Source of the DNA: Rhynchospora pubera | Taxonomy: Eukaryota; Streptophyta; Magnoliopsida; Poales; Cyperaceae | Direction: 5' to 3' | DNA length: 64,000 nucleotides | Assembly: GCA_028095005.1 (NCBI GenBank) | Contig: CM051459.1 | Location: 318,806,513 to 318,870,512 of the forward strand | Shown here: in pieces, positions 13,065 through 25,260 of the stretch | How the letters are laid out: every line of letters starts with the position of its first letter | Numbering within the stretch: the first letter of the stretch is position 1 | Made by a program: the position numbers and the translations under genes | The notes under the pieces: model-generated | Told to the model about the DNA's origin: nothing | Databases searched by the model: none | The model's input: the letters and a program-made list of their open reading frames with translations, nothing else

Positions 13065-14755
13065 TGAATAAATAAAGAAAAATCAGCACATACGTGGTTG
13101 TCTAATTGCTGTGGTATATAATAGTTGTCATGTATTTTTGTCCTCCTATGATTCTAGTCTGATAATCTGGCTTTTGTTATGCTGCATAATTGTTGAAAAG
13201 ACAATGTTGTTGGTCAAATTGTATAGGTGTGATTCCTTTCTTACATTTGCGGTGACTGAGGATGTTCAGAGTGGATTACGGTCATCAGGAAGTAGAGATC
13301 AAATTTAGGAGCGACCTAAGGACATATGAAGTGATGACGAAGCGGTTCGTTGGAGAACAAAATAGATCTTTAAAGGAACACGAGGTGGTCTGAATAATGA
13401 ACTATATAGTATGGGTTGTTCAATTGATTTTTTTTAATGTTTTGTTCGCTAATTAATATGTCTCTCTGATTTTAATACTATTATGAAATGTGTAGTACGA
13501 AAGAGTAAAGATGGCTGGACAAGAGGGGGAACTTCTTTTCTTTCAGTATAGGTATGCTAATATTCCTCTCTGCTTTCTTTGATCTATTTATATTTATGTA
13601 TTTTCACCAATGTTTGGTAATGGAGAATTTGCTTTTATACTAGATATTAATGGTAAGATGCCACATGAAACTGCACCATGTTAGAAACCTGCAAGAAAAC
13701 AATTAGGCACAAGTAAGTTTAAGCATCTAATTCACGTTATTAAATTTTTTTCTCATGATTTGAACATTTAACGCAATATTACATGCTGCATCTAAATACA
13801 GACTTCATGCAACTAGATATAAGACTTTTTCATTTGCTGCCATTGTATCTTACTTTTTTTCGATGGGGTAAGGTGACAAGATGCCTTTTAAGGCACTTTT
13901 TTCATTAAACTGAGTTTTGTTCTCCTTATCATATTTGACTGCGTATTGTCTTGAGCTATTTATCCTCAATTTTGATATTTTGTACGATATGTCGTAGGCA
14001 TACGACATACCTCAAAAAAGCAATGAGTGTCTCCAAGGATTAAATGAGTAATTGTTGTGAAGCATGACCAGGTATTGTTTTTTCTTATTTGATGCCTTTT
14101 TCTCACATAAAAATTCTTATTTGATGGTTGTATTATAAAATATTGTTTATTTATGAGATTGAAGTATGTTCTAATTAAATCTACTGCTCTTTCATCTGCA
14201 GATACGGATGCCCGTCAACTTAGCCATGCTATCCCTACTGTACTCTTTCATTAGTTATTGTCTTGGGGGGTTTCTCTTCTCTCTCCATGAAAGCAAGCTA
14301 TCAGGGACTGGGCATTGTGCTGGTATGAATCTAATAAATGTGGTTTCTTTTGTTCTTCGTATCCCTTTCTCATTTGTCGATACTCTTCCTTTGTGCTTCT
14401 ATTTAAGAAGCATGGCATTATTTAAATAACTCCCCTTTATGTTGCTTTAATTAAATTTTTTATCTTACAATCTCATGGATAAAGAAACTAGAACAAGCTA
14501 ATCCATTTAGACTTGAGGAAACTAGCGAGGTATGCTAGGCCAATGTATTACCAGGCATTGAGGTAGACCAGGCTCCAAATATATAAATTTGTTTGGAAAT
14601 TATTATATCAATTTTGTATGTTTTAATATTCTTTCGTAGGTTATATATCAGAACATAGCATAAACAGATATATAATAATTTTTTGTAGTTTTGCTTTCAT
14701 ATCTGTTTTTGGGAGGAGGAATGGTTTAAATGATGCTGCAACTCCTTCGGTTGAG

Positions 14756-15202
14756 GTGATACCTTATACTGGTAAGCTTTGCAAAATGGATGGCTCATTT
14801 AAACATGGGGGAAGATCAGGGTGGGCATACACGCTTTATGACAATAATGTGCTAATCCAGTATGGTTTGTGTGCTGGGGATGCTAGCTCTCCACTTCATG
14901 CAGAATTGTTGGCTTTCAATGCTGCTATACACGCATCTCTGTAGCAAGGCTGGTCAGAGGTAACCTTTTATATTGGCTGTCAGTCTATTGTCAGGGTTAT
15001 TAATGGAATTTTACCTCCTGAGGATGTGGATTGGTGGGTATGTCTTCTCTTTCTGGATGTCATTTCCACTTTGAAACTTCATAGCGATTTCACTTGCTGC
15101 CACGCACGGAGAGACCTATTGGTGCAAGAACATGAGTTGGCTAATTTAGCTAGGCTTAGGGGATTAAATACTGTTGGGCATACCTTTCCCATGTTTATGT
15201 AA
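14756..15202 (+). pseudogene. broken RNase H-like (reverse-transcriptase-like) gene fragment
   Basis: Read in one frame the fragment has the hallmarks of the plant RNase H-like domain seen in orphan 'putative ribonuclease H' proteins derived from non-LTR elements: a KMDGSFK start with the first catalytic aspartate, HAELLAFNAAI with the glutamate, and HELANLARLRG at the end. A TAG at 14942-14944 interrupts the frame in the middle. The aspartate expected just after (normally in a DC-S context) reads glycine (YIGCQS), so catalysis would be lost even by readthrough. The frame then stays open to a TAA at 15200. It sits about 550 bp inside the Helitron 3' end, which suggests capture. Confidence 0.8.
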
Positions 15203-15760
15203 TTTGTAAGTTTGGTTTTTAGTCTTTTTCAATTTTTTATCTTTAACTCGGTAGTTAAACATGGGTTTTTTTAATGTACTGTGATGATGGTAGTTAGTTA
15301 AGGTCGGTTTCTCTGGTTTTTATTTTGCTGTCATGTTTGCTGTACTACTACTACTTTTATAATTTGTTTACCTAAGGCCACTTGCCAAAAAAAATTTTGG
15401 AGGTGTTATTCTATAAATGGACTTGGTAGATTGAGATTTAGGCGCTTAGTAAATCAGGGGGTGATACGATCAAGAATAAGCTTTGGTAACCATATTTAGC
15501 TATTTTTAAATTATTACTGCAGCTACTTAATTACCATAACTCTTTCATCCATCTATTTAGTCCATGTACTCCTTTTATTTTTCCACGCAGAAATCGTAAC
15601 CATTTATCCAATTGATAACGTTGCGCACTCATTTAAAATTATACATATCCATTGTAGCTTCTTTTTCCCTTTCAAAAAAAAAAAAAGTACTATACTAAGC
15701 CAAACAACGTTATCGCTGCAGGCTAATCTTACATCGCGCGGAGCGCGATGCATTAGCTAG

Positions 15761-16016
15761 TTATTATTAAATTTGCTACATCCAAACTCCACAGATGTTT
15801 TTGACCCGACCCTCTTTCCAACCACATAATTTCTACTCCAAATTTTAAGTTCATAAATATTTTTGCAATCATCCACAAGTCCATAATTGATAAAAGTTTT
15901 TAGTTTGCTACAATAAACATGAATTGATATCACTATTGGCATCTTCTTTACGTCAAAATGTTTTTTCCCCCTTTCATTTATTACCATGAAATAAAATATC
16001 CAGTTTCTACGACTAT
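15761..16016. other. short intergenic stretch
   Basis: AT-rich sequence between the Helitron terminus and the microsatellite and MITE cluster. Nothing recognised. Confidence 0.6.
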
Positions 16017-16036
16017 CCATATATATATATATATAT

Positions 16037-16412
16037 AGAGTTTAGCTACGGTGAGTCTCGACCAATACTCCTAGATCTAGATCAAAATGACCGATCCAAA
16101 CCATCCAATATGATCTTCCTATTGAAATCTCCATGTAGACCAAATTTTTCATTTTTTCGAAATTTTGAAGTATTTTTTTGAAATTTTAGAAAATCGTTAA
16201 TCTAATTAGTTCTAAACCATTCAAAAACATCAGTTTTTAAAAATCCGAAAAAAATACTTAAAAATTTCGAAAAAATAAAAAATTTGGTTTGCACGGAGAT
16301 TTCAATAGGAAGATCATATTAGACGGTTTGGATCAGTCATTTTGATCTAGATCTAAGAGTATTGGTCGCGACTCACCGGAGGGTCCGTGAGTCGCGACTC
16401 ACCGTAGCTAAA

Positions 16413-16416
<4 letters not shown>
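16037..16416. mobile_element. palindromic MITE in (AT)n, 'GTTTAGCTACGG' type
   Basis: The ends AGAGTTTAGCTACGGTGAGT and its complement face each other, and the arms stay complementary almost to the centre, so the whole element can fold as one hairpin. Inner arms contain the shared core GATCCAAACC/GGTTTGGATC and ATTGAAATCTCC/GGAGATTTCAAT. Both flanks are runs of AT. There is no coding capacity. Confidence 0.8.

Positions 16417-16468
<52 letters not shown>
16417..16468. repeat. (AT)n microsatellite between two MITEs
   Basis: An uninterrupted AT dinucleotide run of about 50 bp separates two palindromic MITEs and probably was, or contained, their target. Confidence 0.9.
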
Positions 16469-16472
<4 letters not shown>

Positions 16473-16870
16473 GATTGCTAAAATACTATGCATAGCACGG
16501 ATGACCTTCGTGCTATGGATTCGTTCTTGCATTTCATGCTTCAAACAATCGATCTAAACCGTTCATTATCTTCTACATATTGAAATCTTATTACAAACCA
16601 AATTTTATATTATTTTAATTTTTTTTACTATTTTTCTCAGATTTTTAAAATCACTATTATTGAAGGGTCCAGAATTTATTAGATTAAGTATTATAAAAAA
16701 GCTGAGAAAAATACTAAAAAAAATTAAAAAAAATATAAAATTTGATTTCTAATGAGATTTCAATATAAAGAAGATAATGAACGGTTTGGATCGGTTGTTT
16801 GAAGTATTAAATTCAAGAATAAATCCGTAGCACGAAGGGTATCCGTGCTATGCATAGCATTTTAGCAATC

Positions 16871-16874
<4 letters not shown>
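16469..16874. mobile_element. palindromic MITE, 'AGAGGATTGCTAAAA' type
   Basis: The termini AGAGGATTGCTAAAATACTA and its complement (near-perfect) are followed by GCATAGCACGG arms. The whole element is again one long hairpin with a diverged version of the same inner core (ATTGAAATCT and ACCAAATTTTATAT). It is flanked by (AT)n on the left and (CT)n(AT)n on the right. Confidence 0.8.

Positions 16875-16960
<86 letters not shown>
16875..16960. repeat. compound (CT)n(AT)n(AG)n microsatellite
   Basis: CT repeats pass into AT repeats (to about 16926) and then into AG repeats leading into the next MITE. It is a simple-sequence tract joining two transposon insertions. Confidence 0.9.
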
Positions 16961-16964
<4 letters not shown>

Positions 16965-17367
16965 TTTTGCTATGGTGAGTTGCAACTCACCAAAGCGTCC
17001 ATGAGTCGCGCTTAAAATTTCGAAATTTAGTTCAAAATGACTGATCCAAACCGTCTAATACGATCTCCCTATTGAAATCTCCATGCATACCAAATTTTAT
17101 ATTTTTTCAAAATTTTTAAGTATTTATTTTGGATTTTTAAAAACTATTGTTTTTGAACGGTTTGGAACTAATTAGATTAATAATTTTCTAAAATTTAAAA
17201 AAAAAAACCTAAAAATTTCCAAAAAATATAAAATTTGGTCTACATGGAGATTTCAAAAGAGAGATCGTATTAAACAGTTTGGATCGGTTATTTTGAACTA
17301 AATTTCGAAATTTTAAGCGCGACTCACGGATGCTTTGGTGAGTTACAACTCACCATAGCAAAACTCT
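16961..17367. mobile_element. palindromic MITE, 'AGAGTTTTGCTATGG' type
   Basis: Ends AGAGTTTTGCTATGGTGAGT and complement, followed by facing copies of AAAGCGTCCATGAGTCGCGC-like arms. The inner core matches the element at 16037 and the copy at 45172. The flanks are AG repeats on the left and CT/TA repeats on the right. Confidence 0.8.
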
Positions 17368-17390
17368 CTCTATATATATACATACTAACA

Positions 17391-18762
17391 TGTGCGTGAA
17401 ATGATTTATAACTTTATTAAATGATCGATGGTGTTCCTTTTTATTAATATAATATCAATTGGGTGCTCCTATGGAGAATTTGATATTTCTTAATCCTTAT
17501 TTTAGAGATCAGAAATGTATAAGCAAATATTATATTGGAAATAGAACCGACGTGATTTAATGCAAATTAAAATCAAAGTAACAATGACAACACAACAAAC
17601 AGATACGACGTCATTGTTACATGTTTCTCCATTTAATTACAGGTTTACCCCGAACGATTCAAAGAAACAAATTAAGTCTCAGTCTGAATGATCGAATCAC
17701 ATTTGTCGCTTTATCGATAATGGCAATCAGAAGGAATATTATATCAGTCTCAAAAAAGGAAAAAAAAAACCGTATATTTGTAGATACATTTAATCAGTCA
17801 GCTTTTTTTTTTTGTGTCATTCAGCTAGCTTTTTCATATGTTCCAATAATCCAATTTGTTGAATTATGACGGAATGGGAGCCGTGGGGTAGTGATCGGTA
17901 CAACATCAAATTGAGTCCGAACAACATAATAAGTTTTAAATGACAATAGTATCCTTATCTTGAATCGGACACATTTTTATCTCCGTATTTTTCTCTATGA
18001 TTTATTTCCACTTCAGACAAAAACTACTTCAATAACATTCACGGATTCTCCTCAATCGCTCCATCCATTTTTTTTTTTTGGAGCATATGTATATTAACCA
18101 ATATTTTTTAGCTGCCTCTCTCCTCAAAAGAAATAAAAGTTCCATTAACTCGAACGTCAACATAAAAACAAAAATTAAATCCAATAATTGATTTAATCTG
18201 CCTTGAAAGTCATTACAATTAAACTAATAAATCACAAATTTTGCCTTTTTTTGTGCTGCACTGAGCCAAAATTTTTTGTCAATTCCAATTTCATTTATTT
18301 CTTTTAACGTTTTAGGAGAAGTCAAATTCAAAATACATAAATTTTGTCATAGTAAATGTTTATTTGTAATTTGGAGAAAGAAATAGCATTACAAAATGTT
18401 GGACGAAAGAAGATGAAAAACGCTGTTAGTTTTTTTTCCTTAGCGTGAAACATAATGGAAGTCATTGAGAAAGACATAATTAAGGTAAAAAAAATATACA
18501 TTTTAGGAAGATCTTAACGAAAGAAATCAGAATGGACATGGGGGCATATTTGTCCAAAACATCTATAATGAATGTTGCTCAGACTCAAATTGATGTTGTG
18601 CGGATCACTACCCAGCGTGGGACTGCCGTTTTAATGTGGCTAGAGGTTTCCACAACGCCACAAACAAAGAAGATAGACATTATAAAATGTACTAAACCTT
18701 TCATGACTTCAATTATCTGAAGTCATTTCCTTTCAAAGATACTTGTATAGTGCACATCAGTA
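17391..18762. other. intergenic, no gene recognised
   Basis: AT-rich. An open frame at 18532-18720 (62 codons) has no similarity I recognise. No repeat structure was seen beyond simple A/T tracts. Confidence 0.6.
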
Positions 18763-21351
18763 TCAGTATTATAAATAAAGAAGCGTGGGAGTCCGGAATT
18801 GCATTGGTAAATATAGGTGGACACGGGATTCGGTCAAAGAGCGTGCGATGAAATATTTTTCAGTTTTTGAGACGTTACCGATATGAATGTTTGTGTGTCG
18901 AGTGTCATCGCGCACAAAATTTACCCGATTCATCATGTACATCTAATTGGTAGCGCAAAATTTTTTTTATACTTGGGATCTCCTCTTTTGCGCAGGTTAG
19001 AGCCTCTGACACCCTATTCTGCCATTTCTTTACTCCTCCTCCTCTCTTGCATGCCCCGTACCCTTCTATCTATCTCCTGAATCAATTGATTTTTCTCCTT
19101 TTGATCATTAACTTTTGTGCAGAGAGACCAAGAGAAGAAAAGAGGACGCATAGAAAGTTTGGTAGCGATTTTTATGAGAGGAAAAAAGGAGAACCGCAAC
19201 AATTTCTCCATGGTAGCCTCCCCATGATTCTGACTTTCTATTCCCTTTTTCAGGTATTGTTGCTTCTGCCGATCTCCCTCTCTCTCTCTCTCTCTAAATG
19301 TTCCTCCTTCTATCCTTCAAATTGTTTTGTTACTAATTACGCTGGTGTGTTGTGGCACTATTTTGTTCTTTCCCCTACTCCTTTGGAAGTTTGGATTTGT
19401 GGTTCGTGTTAAATTAATGCAAAATAGAGACAATTTGAGATGGACCAAAACAAGAACAGATGATACCTTTCTGTTCGTGTTAGGTTTAGGACATGGATTA
19501 AGTTTTTACTTTTATTTTATTTTTGTTCCCTTTCTTAACTTTGGTTGACGGAATTACTCAAAAAAGAGTCAAAAGACCTATTATCTAAATAGACTAATAC
19601 TTGCTAGCTTCCAATATCTTCAATTTTTATTTATCTCCTTTAAATATGATGTATTCATTTTATATTTGATGATGATTAGATTTTTTCTTGAATACTAGGT
19701 CTTTATACTGTTTATTTTTTATTTTGCAATGAAATGTATCTTATTTAATTTTTACTTATGTTGCCAATTTACTTGATTTTGCATTTTCAAGTTTCAAAAT
19801 GTATCTTATCATAAAGCTGTAAATAGTTATGTGAACATGTTTTCAATTGTATCTTGCTCTCAGGAGGTGGGTCTAGCAATGACCAGCTGTTCTCAATGTC
19901 TAGGGATTAAAGTTGTTTCAGGAAAGTGTTTTGAACTTCTAATTGGTAAGAATCAACCAGTTATTTAATTTGCTTAAAAAAAATTCCAGTTTGATGGTTT
20001 ATTTGCCTCCTACATGGAATTAGTGGATAAATTTCTGAACATATGCTACTACTTTATTTTGAACATTTATGTTTTACCAGTAAAAAGTGATGCTTCAAGC
20101 TATTTCAAGTGTTACCTGATCTCAGTTTAATATAAAAATACTGGTCATAATAGCAACAAATTCCAATTTGGTGGTTTATTTGCCTTTTATTTGGAATTTG
20201 TGGATTAGATTCTAGAGTAGAATTCACCCTGGTGCATAGTAGTTCATTTGCTGTGGCTTTATATGTATTCTATGATGCTTACACCTATGTATCAGATTGG
20301 TTATGAAGAGTTAATTTCCAATGGCCAGCTCATCTCGATGTGTCGGGTCCAGAATGCTTACTGCAGCTGTTTCAGAAAACTGTTCTGATTGGTAAGAATC
20401 GAACCATTAATGATGAGGTACGCCTAACTTCAGAGGTTGCAATGACACCTAATCTGAAGATTCTCAAGGTAGGCTACAAATTGAGAAGCATCCCTTCTAT
20501 GTCGGTATATATTAAGTGACCAAATATTACAATTTCAAGATAGCTCTCTCAAAGAAGTCAACAAAGTTCAGCAAACCATTTGCAGAATTGATAAATGTTC
20601 AATCATATTGAATGGATTATCTTTCAAGTACATAGCAAATTCTCCTGATTTCCCGATAGATTGAGGTATTTATACAGTATATTGGAATTTGCTTTAAATT
20701 AGGGATACATGGATTTTAAATCAATCGGACAATAAAGTTGCCATATAGGGATTAGAATTTAAGAATTCGGACTGAAAATTAATAAGGAAATATGTAAAAA
20801 TTAGAGAACTATCATGTCACAGTATACTATTTTTTCTTAGCTTACCATATGTTGATTCTGTATATTGTTCACATCTTATTTTGACTCTTCGTTTTTAGAT
20901 TACATCACAACTCTCCTTTGTGTTGTTTAATTGGTTTTGCAAACTAACGATCACATTTCAATAATTTTTTTTAATTATAATTCAATTATAGAAAATCAAA
21001 TGGATACGACATTAATTTAAAAGTTTTATCTAATTTCATTTCAGTGGATATAAACACAAGGAGACATCATCCATGATATATATAAGTGCTAAACGATTAC
21101 TCTTTGGTCAAAACAAAATTTAACCTAACTCAGGTTAATTATTAACTATTCAGGCATCATGTCTTTGGTGCTCATCGTTAACAAGCATAAAAAAAAATTA
21201 GCTAACATTTGTAATTTTTTTCCAAATTAATAAAATTAAATCATAGAACTAAAAAAAATACAAATCTCAATTATACAAAACATAATAATTAAAATATAAT
21301 AACATTTTTTTAAGACTCATGTATCGAGCGAAGCTCGATATCTCCGCCTAG
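18763..21351 (+). mobile_element. non-autonomous Helitron (~2.6 kb)
   Basis: The 3' end shows a perfect hairpin, TATCGAGC-GAA-GCTCGATA (21322-21340), a 7-base spacer and terminal CTAG (21348-21351), followed by T. A suitable 5' end, A|TCAGTATTATAAATAAAG, lies at 18763. The interior from about 18980 to 20480 has higher GC content, exon-like blocks with splice-like borders, and an internal duplication, consistent with captured gene pieces. I could not identify their source. No Rep/helicase gene is present. Confidence 0.65.
19862..20400 (+). repeat. diverged internal duplication of exon-like blocks in the Helitron
   Basis: A block at about 19862-19950 (with GACCAGCTGTTCTCAATGTC and ATTGGTAAGAATC) is repeated in altered form at about 20305-20400 (with GGCCAGCTCATCTCGATGTG and ATTGGTAAGAATC). 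A second block, near 19984-20040, recurs at 20157-20220 (GGTTTATTTGCC shared). The GGTAAGAATC in both copies looks like a splice donor. The parent gene is not recognised. Confidence 0.55.
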
Positions 21352-21661
21352 TTTATTATAAGCTTTTATTGGATCATTAAAACAAAAAATTAAGAACTTT
21401 TTTTTTGAAAATAAATTGGAGGTTTAAGCCACCCAACTTATTTTTAAATTAAATTAAATGTCTATGAAAAATTTAAGAACTTTTGAATTATACTATTTCT
21501 TTTATTTTTTTTATGATAGATTTCCCCCTGGCAGGGACGGATAAAATAATTTATTGCTACAATGCCACAAAAGAACACACACTTGTGAGTTGTGATTGTG
21601 ACCACTGAAAAATTCATCAACTCAATGCTCCCGTGCCTCAGACAGCAAAAAGGACAACAAG

Positions 21662-21663
<2 letters not shown>
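21352..21663. other. intergenic with possible SINE tail relic
   Basis: Near 21405-21455 the words GGAGGTTTAAGCCACCCAAC and a following AAATTAAA resemble the 3' part of the SINE at 49413-49550, in the same orientation. No gene is present. Confidence 0.4.

Positions 21664-21742
<79 letters not shown>
21664..21742. repeat. (TA)n microsatellite, ~79 bp
   Basis: A pure TA dinucleotide run. It generates Ile-Tyr repeat open frames on both strands that are not genes. Confidence 0.95.
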
Positions 21743-21745
<3 letters not shown>

Positions 21746-22263
21746 ATTTGTTCGGCTATTTCTGTGTGAACCAGTAACCGGCTTATCAGGCTTCTATTCA
21801 AACCGACATGCACGCCTCTAAAATAAACTTCAAACCGTTTCCACCAAAATTTGATGGGGGCTCTCTACGACGGAAAATTCTGTCAACGTCGCATAAACTT
21901 ATATTACGATATGAATTTGATTGCGAATCCGTACGATAGAAACTAGAAAGCTATGTATTATCTACAAAGGTAAATCATACATATTCTTGGCTAATTAAAT
22001 AAGGGCAAATTGATAAAACACTCGATACTATTAGGAGGGTGGAAGGAATGTATTAAACAATCAATATTATTTGATAATCCTAATGATTATTTTATAGATA
22101 TGAATATTAAATAAAACATTATGCATAATTTCTTATTTGAAAATATTCTGTATTGAAGGTGCAGTAATTTGAGAATTATATGACAGTTGGCTAAATGATG
22201 TTAAACTTAAGCGGTTAATATTTAAAATTATTTATAAATAAGTCAAAAATTGCATCAAACTAA
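21743..22263. other. intergenic, no gene recognised
   Basis: Nothing recognised beyond AT-rich unique-looking sequence. Confidence 0.6.
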
Positions 22264-22394
22264 GAGCAAGTCTAAAGTATAATGCATTGAACAGAGGTGA
22301 TCCAGTGTGTTTGTATTTGGATTTTGAGTTTGAGACGATCGATCCGAAATGCTCAATTTGATCTACGTATTGAAATCTAGCTAGTACAGAACTG

Positions 22395-22454
<60 letters not shown>

Positions 22455-22636
22455 TATTTGTAGAAAATTATTATTTTTAAACAGTTCATGATTTTCTAAA
22501 AATAATATGAAAAAATAGTAAAGAAATTTAGAAAAATATAAAATTCAGTTTTGCGCTAACAGTTTAAATTGGTCATTTGAGACTCCAAATTCAAAAATGG
22601 TCCGTCCAATGCATTGGAGTATTGTCCATGCTCTCA
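22264..22636. mobile_element. palindromic MITE interrupted by (AT)n
   Basis: Ends GAGCAAGTCTAAAGTATAAT and, reverse-complemented, GAGCATGGACAATACTCCAA flank shared arms ATGCATTG and a diverged GATCGATCCGAA/TTAAATTGGTCATTTGAGAC core. An AT run (about 22397-22447) lies inside the left arm. It belongs to the same structural class as the elements at 16-17 kb but has different tips. Confidence 0.6.
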
Positions 22637-24832
22637 AACTAATATATGAGACATCCGAATAATAGAAAAAACCTTCAGTACTCTTTATTTTACTTCAACA
22701 ACCATTAAGTCATTTAACATGGTTTTTCTTGAAAAATTTATTATTAATATAATCAATTTTGGTGCTTTTGGATAGCCTAAGAATAAAATTAGGATTAGTT
22801 ATTCTAAGTAAAAAAAATATTATTCCTAAACGATCACGAATAAGTATTTTTGAGACGTAGAGTGTTATTTTTAAGTGGTCCCAATATCTGAAATAATTTT
22901 TTATGTCTAATGTGTTTGGATCATCTTCTTAACGTGGATTAAAAACTTTTATAATTGAGAATATATAGTTCATTTTATAAATTATAATTCATGAGTTGTT
23001 TAATTCTAAAATTACCTGAAAGTTTTTATTGAAATTGGCCCAAAAGATACATGAAGCTACGATGGGAGAGCCGAAAAAGGCTTATGGCCGAACGAGTAAT
23101 TTGGCAGCTCTAAAAGTTGCTCCTAATTTTTTCCTTTTTACCTTTCAAGGTTAGTTGGCGAGATTGCTCGTAAAAAATATTGAAATAATCCGACAAAAGG
23201 ATGTATTAGCTTGATCAAGTAAAGTAGGGTTCAATTAGCGGCGTACGAGTTTGTGCTTATGGTGTTTGATTATGGATTAAAAATGTCATTTTAACTATTA
23301 TGGATCCGATTAAAATTGTAGAAGATATCCAAGTATCCAACCAATCCAATTCGTGTACATCAGTCCGGCCTCTATTCACAGTTTAGTGATTTGATCTAAC
23401 CCCAATTCATGACATCAACAGTTCATGTGTTATGTACTTCTTTACACAGTTTGATTTTAGGTGGATTTTGACTAAATCCCATTGTGAGGTTGACATTCTA
23501 GATTATGGTAGAATCATTTCATGTTAGATTGTTAGTGTTCATTGCGATGTCGCGTAAGATTGCACTAAAATCTTTAATAAGTTCACGTGGGGTGCAGTTT
23601 CTAGCAAATATGAATAAAATGTTAGGTCATCATTGCATATTTGAAAGCAACTTCTACCGTCAGGCCTATATAAGTCGGTAGGTCTGAGTTTAATTATTTA
23701 CTTGAAAGGATAATTTAAATATGTTTGATATCTGTACTTTTTAATTACGTTTAAAAGGATTGACCCAGAATCACGTAGATATTTACGAGAAAAATAATGT
23801 AATTATGATGACAGTATACTACTAATATTAATACATGATTCGATCATTCAATTGAAATCAAACGTCTCATGTTGACGCGTGTCTTGATTTTGATTTCAAC
23901 TGAGTCTAACATATATACATCTGTTTTCAGTTTAAAAAAAATCAAATACTTTGGTTTGTATTTATTAATTTATCATATATTTATTAGATTAAAATTGTCC
24001 AATTAGATATTGTATTGTTTACGGCAAATAACCATCTTAGTTTCTTCTTGTAAATTTTACATTTATTAACTTGCGGTAGACGTGCTAAATTTTTTCAGTT
24101 AATTTGCTTTTTAAAAGTTAAATAAACTGACAAATTACTTAAAACTAAACTAATATTGTAATATTATACATATTAATAAGTAAATGATCTTGAGTTTTAC
24201 ATAATTTAGTTACACCAAACAAATCAATTTCAATAGTTCCGTTTGCATATCTATAAAAATACAAATGAAAAAAGAATTGACTAATTTTACTTTAGGCTGA
24301 AACTAACAAACTCCTAACTTTCTTCAAAAGAATCTACCGACTTTTTCCAGAAAATAAATAAATAAACTATCTTAAAAAAAATAAGCATCGCAATTTGCGG
24401 TTCAATCCTCTACTTTTTTTTTTAAGATTTTGTTGCACTTTTTTTTTTTATCGTTTTACTCATTATTCATCTACAAACCCAAATTGTTCTTACATTTTTT
24501 TTTTGTTTTTTTAATAGACTCTAATATTGATACATTCAGCATCCTCTCCATATATAATAACTTGACTTCTTTTTCAATCTGGCCCTCCGATTTCTTTAAT
24601 TAATCCACCACGAATATTAAGAATCAAATGACTATACTTATGTTATGTTTGATGCAATTCAGAACAAAAATCATCCTACATTTGCCTTTCAACGTGTTTT
24701 GTCTGGTTTTTTTTTTAACGCTTATAACGTGCTAATTTCATAACCTCGTCATATATTAGATGACTTAATAAACAGATTAATGCAACACAACATCGCTAAG
24801 TACTGTAAATTGACATGGACGCTACGTTTGTT
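22637..24832. other. intergenic, no gene recognised
   Basis: About 2.2 kb of AT-rich sequence without recognisable coding domains, RNA genes or complete mobile elements. Confidence 0.55.
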
Positions 24833-25260
24833 TCCCTCACTTTATCAGCCGTCTGATCACCTGGTCCCCTTTAATAGTTCTCTGTCTCCCACTCTCTTGA
24901 ATGGAATTGACCCCCCCCCCCCCCCCCCAAACCCCAAGAAAAAAGGAAAATAACTAGGAAAAAATAAAAAAGAAAACTTAACACAAAAGCAGATGCTCAT
25001 ATACCGATGAAAATGACGGAAAATCGACATTTTAATCACGTTACTTTAAATTATACAGTCCAAATATTAGTGGAGATAATCCCAAATTTATATTCAATGC
25101 AAATTACGCAATTATGTGTACAAAAAAGGAACCACATATTCTCCGTGCATTGTTCTCTATACCCACTTAATAACTCGTAAATAATTATTCGTACTTTATT
25201 ATTCAATAAGATAAAACTATATAAGTACGTATGCGTACATATAATTTTTTTTAAAAAAAA
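24833..25260 (-). repeat. arm 1 of an inverted segmental duplication
   Basis: The reverse complement of this segment matches 32975-33237 and 34650-34745 on the plus strand. Shared landmarks include CAGCCGTCTGATC with AATAGTTCTCTGT (24848-24890 against 34690-34735) and ATTATTTACGAGTTATTAA with CACGGAGAATATGT (25135-25200 against 33025-33080). Arm 1 lacks the 1.4-kb MITE present in arm 2 and so serves as an empty site. Confidence 0.75.
24911..24928. repeat. 18-base C homopolymer
   Basis: An uninterrupted run of 18 C inside arm 1 of the inverted duplication. The run is absent from arm 2, so it arose after the duplication or is an assembly-sensitive tract. Confidence 0.9.

Larger units (their letters stand above)
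12039..15760 (+). mobile_element. Helitron with captured RNase H-like fragment; 5' end uncertain
   Basis: The 3' end has the Helitron signature: a perfect 8-bp stem with 3-base loop, CATCGCGC-GGA-GCGCGATG, at 15732-15750, then a short spacer and terminal CTAG at 15757-15760, followed by T as expected for insertion between A and T. The proposed 5' end at 12039 (TCTATTATAAAAAGG) resembles the 5' end I propose for the second Helitron, but the base before it is T rather than A. An alternative start is TCTCTACT near 10188. No Rep/helicase gene is present, so the element is non-autonomous. A MITE is nested at 12844-13064. Confidence 0.6.

Noticed and set aside
21592..21813. Ile-Tyr repeat frames on both strands (also at 8809-9081, 16353-16544 and 22232-22489)
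   Set aside because: They are AT-dinucleotide microsatellites.
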